IMG/VR virus record: IMGVR_UViG_3300042914_000603
Location: 1 to 47,659 of that record
Origin: a virus
Strand: one strand, 5' to 3'
DNA length: 47,659 nt
The notes beneath the pieces were generated by a model. The model saw nothing but the letters and a program-made list of their open reading frames with translations. It had not been told where the DNA came from and ran no database searches. Below are positions 46,166 through 47,659 of the stretch, piece after piece. Numbering within the stretch: position 1 is the first letter of the stretch; each line of letters opens with the position of its first letter. A program made the position numbers and the translations under genes.

Positions 46166-46812
46166 TGTGCCCCTCTGTTAGCTATTGGATCATAAAGAAC
46201 ATCGCAATTAGCTGCGAGTGTTCTTCTTGTATCATTTGTTCCATTGAATGGATAAACACAGTGTCTCATATCATATGGAAAAATATAAAAATCTCTTAAT
46301 TCCATTGGTGGTTGATAATCTACTTTAGCAAATTGACCATTAGCTGCACCTAATATTTGAAGTTTTCCATTTTGTGGAGCTTGTTCAGCTGAATATTCTA
46401 CACCATAAGTATTTGGTAATTTTAAAATCATAACTGAAGATAGACCTGTAAACAAATTACCTTGATGAACATGTACAGGATTATATTCATGAGCTTTCAT
46501 TTCATTTACCCATATTGAATTTAAATGCATTTGATATTTTCTAATATGATTAAACTCTAAATAATGTTTAAACATTTCCATAAACCATTGTTTAACATTT
46601 AATGGTAAATGGTCATGTCTTTTCATTTTAGATTCATCTTCTCCATTATAAAATAAAGAATGTTCATCTTTTATTTTACCAACTAATTGTTTATTAGCAG
46701 GAAATAATTGTTGAAATCTTTGCTCATATATTGAATTAATAGCATGAAATATATCTAAAGGAGTTTCATAACGTAAGATTGATTGACCTAAAAACGTAAA
46801 GTTAAATTTCAT
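46162..46812 (-). CDS. 2OG/Fe(II) oxygenase-like protein, copy 4
   Basis: The protein has 216 residues. NPVHVHQGNLFTGLSSVMIL gives His114/His116 and FPYDMRHCVYPF gives His184, with Arg196/Arg197 after it. The pattern is close to that of copy 2 (HxH, then HCV) but the sequences differ much elsewhere. It is first of the four in transcription order, directly after the nucleotidyltransferase gene. Confidence 0.7.
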   Translation of the reverse strand: MKFNFTFLGQSILRYETPLDIFHAINSIYEQRFQQLFPANKQLVGKIKDEHSLFYNGEDESKMKRHDHLPLNVKQWFMEMFKHYLEFNHIRKYQMHLNSIWVNEMKAHEYNPVHVHQGNLFTGLSSVMILKLPNTYGVEYSAEQAPQNGKLQILGAANGQFAKVDYQPPMELRDFYIFPYDMRHCVYPFNGTNDTRRTLAANCDVLYDPIANRGAQ

Positions 46813-47156
46813 AGTCCCATCTCTTTTCTAATCTTTGTTGCAGATATTTCTTGTATTTCTTTTGGTAATACAATTTCTTCAATCTTGTAACCAACATCTC
46901 TACCATAACATATATTGGTAATGTTAGGCACTTTTATAACATCAAATTTACCTGCGTAATCTTTTAGTTTTTCTTCAATTCTTTTCTTTATATCTTCAAA
47001 TTCAAATGGATTATTATTTGTTTGTGGCATAGTTCTAACCATAATAACAACTTGTCCAGTCTTCTTTAATATCTCTTTAAATAAAGCTAAATGTCCATCA
47101 TGGAATGGTTGCCATCTTCCTAACATTTGTGCTGTTGGTTTAGAGTAGTCTATCAT
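46809..47156 (-). CDS. Small nucleotidyltransferase (NMNAT/cytidylyltransferase-like)
   Basis: The protein has 115 residues. MLGRWQPFHDGHLALF is the HxGH nucleotide-binding motif and ISATKIRKEMG the ISxTxIR motif of the cytidylyltransferase superfamily. It is short and lacks any second domain. It would couple a small phosphate compound to a nucleotide. It overlaps the kinase gene by 17 bases, so kinase and transferase probably act in sequence. Confidence 0.85.
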   Translation of the reverse strand: MIDYSKPTAQMLGRWQPFHDGHLALFKEILKKTGQVVIMVRTMPQTNNNPFEFEDIKKRIEEKLKDYAGKFDVIKVPNITNICYGRDVGYKIEEIVLPKEIQEISATKIRKEMGL

Positions 47157-47529
47157 GTATCTCCTTTATTATGTTATCGTAATTAAAATCTTTTATCTCA
47201 AAGTTTACTTTTTTAGGTTTCTCAAATACTTTATTCGTATCTTCAAATCTTCCTTTATCAATTGTATTCATCCAAATCTTCATATCATAAAAAGATCTAT
47301 AAGATTCAAATGGACAAACAAAGTCTACAACAACATGATTAACTGCAAGATCACACATAGTCATCATACGATTCGCTTGTCGTTTACGACCATTCTCTGT
47401 AAAATCCCAATCTTCAAATAGCTTTCTAATATCATCAGCATTAAAGTGAGGTATCTTTTTACCTTCTATTAATTTTTTAGCAAATGTAGTTTTGCCTGAT
47501 CCTGGTAATCCAAATATTAATATCTTCAT
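47140..47529 (-). CDS. P-loop kinase (APS kinase-like)
   Basis: The protein has 129 residues. GLPGSGKTTFAKKL is the Walker A motif at residues 7-20, FNADDIRKLFEDWDFTENGR and VVDFVCPFESYR resemble adenylylsulfate-kinase-type small-molecule kinases. The substrate is unknown. It precedes the nucleotidyltransferase in one operon. Confidence 0.8.
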   Translation of the reverse strand: MKILIFGLPGSGKTTFAKKLIEGKKIPHFNADDIRKLFEDWDFTENGRKRQANRMMTMCDLAVNHVVVDFVCPFESYRSFYDMKIWMNTIDKGRFEDTNKVFEKPKKVNFEIKDFNYDNIIKEIHDRLL

Positions 47530-47659
47530 TAAAATTTTATATGTCCATACGCATCAACAATGCTTTTAGGCAATTGTGATCTGTAAGGATTATCTTCCTT
47601 TCTTATATCTTCTCTAATAGTATGCATTCTATTTCCAACCACTGTATCGTCGTAACCTA
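47529..47659 (-). CDS. C-terminal fragment of an unknown protein (cut by window edge)
   Basis: An open minus-strand frame enters at the right edge and ends at a TAA that overlaps the kinase ATG (TAATG). The visible 43 residues (GYDDTVVGNRMHTIREDIRK, then PYRSQLPKSIVDAYGHIKF) are soluble and match nothing I recognise. The coupling shows it belongs to the kinase operon. Confidence 0.6.
   Translation of the reverse strand, partial: GYDDTVVGNRMHTIREDIRKEDNPYRSQLPKSIVDAYGHIKF

Noticed and set aside
1-47659. Integrase, excisionase or CI-type repressor indicating lysogeny
   Set aside because: No tyrosine or serine recombinase motif and no CI-like helix-turn-helix gene was found; only the small ribbon-helix-helix regulator is present. 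Genes outside the window could change this.

Overview
The window looks like most of the genome of a tailed, probably short-tailed (podovirus-like) bacteriophage from an AT-rich marine environment. The evidence is a large terminase, a P22-type portal of about 820 residues, a family A DNA polymerase, large internal-virion-like proteins, dense ATGA/TAATG gene overlaps and many small proteins of a kind I associate with uncultured marine phages. The host cannot be read from the sequence; SAR11 or another AT-rich marine proteobacterium is a guess. No integrase, phage RNA polymerase, tRNA or CRISPR array was seen. The near-consensus sigma70 promoters suggest use of the host RNA polymerase. The major capsid gene and the rest of the tail genes are not here. 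They would fit between the right and left ends if the contig is circular.

Layout. (1) 1-8325, minus strand, read right to left: large terminase, a 46-residue protein, portal, a dense block of about ten tiny Lys/Arg-rich proteins interrupted by a 3TM-type holin, a GroES-like co-chaperonin, and the start of a scaffold-like gene that runs off the left edge. (2) 8326-13735, control region with both strands used: short plus-strand genes, two strong hairpin terminators, six copies of a GC-rich dyad repeat, four copies of a TGCGAC-N5-GTCGCA palindrome placed directly against a -35 box, two structured RNA candidates, a nuclease-like gene, a small terminase detached from the large one, and a noncoding stretch with eight ATTGTAG motifs. 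(3) 13736-29745, mostly minus strand, metabolism: RecB-like exonuclease, lipoprotein, HNH endonuclease, ribbon-helix-helix regulator with a 21-bp palindrome at its promoter, two peptidoglycan hydrolases, DNA polymerase, DUF3310 protein, SF1 helicase, archaeo-eukaryotic-type primase in two reading frames, conserved early proteins, a plus-strand SNF2-like helicase and an AdoMet decarboxylase-like enzyme. (4) 29785-47659, minus strand: membrane and internal virion proteins, a sugar/methyl-transfer trio, tail or receptor-binding proteins, four consecutive 2-oxoglutarate/Fe(II) oxygenase-like genes, a nucleotidyltransferase and a P-loop kinase.

How it may work. Promoters at 9.9, 10.2, 10.8, 14.8, 17.4, 27.1 and 27.5 kb probably start the early and middle operons, and palindromic operators at several of them suggest repression. 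Replication would use primase, two helicases, polymerase and exonuclease. Packaging uses the two split terminase genes. Lysis uses a holin encoded in the head block and hydrolases encoded in the replication block. The best candidates for an undescribed system are the repeated operator/repeat modules at 8.5-11.6 kb, the ATTGTAG region at 13.3-13.6 kb, the basic small-protein block next to the portal, and the oxygenase/kinase/nucleotidyltransferase/glycosyltransferase set at 38-47 kb.
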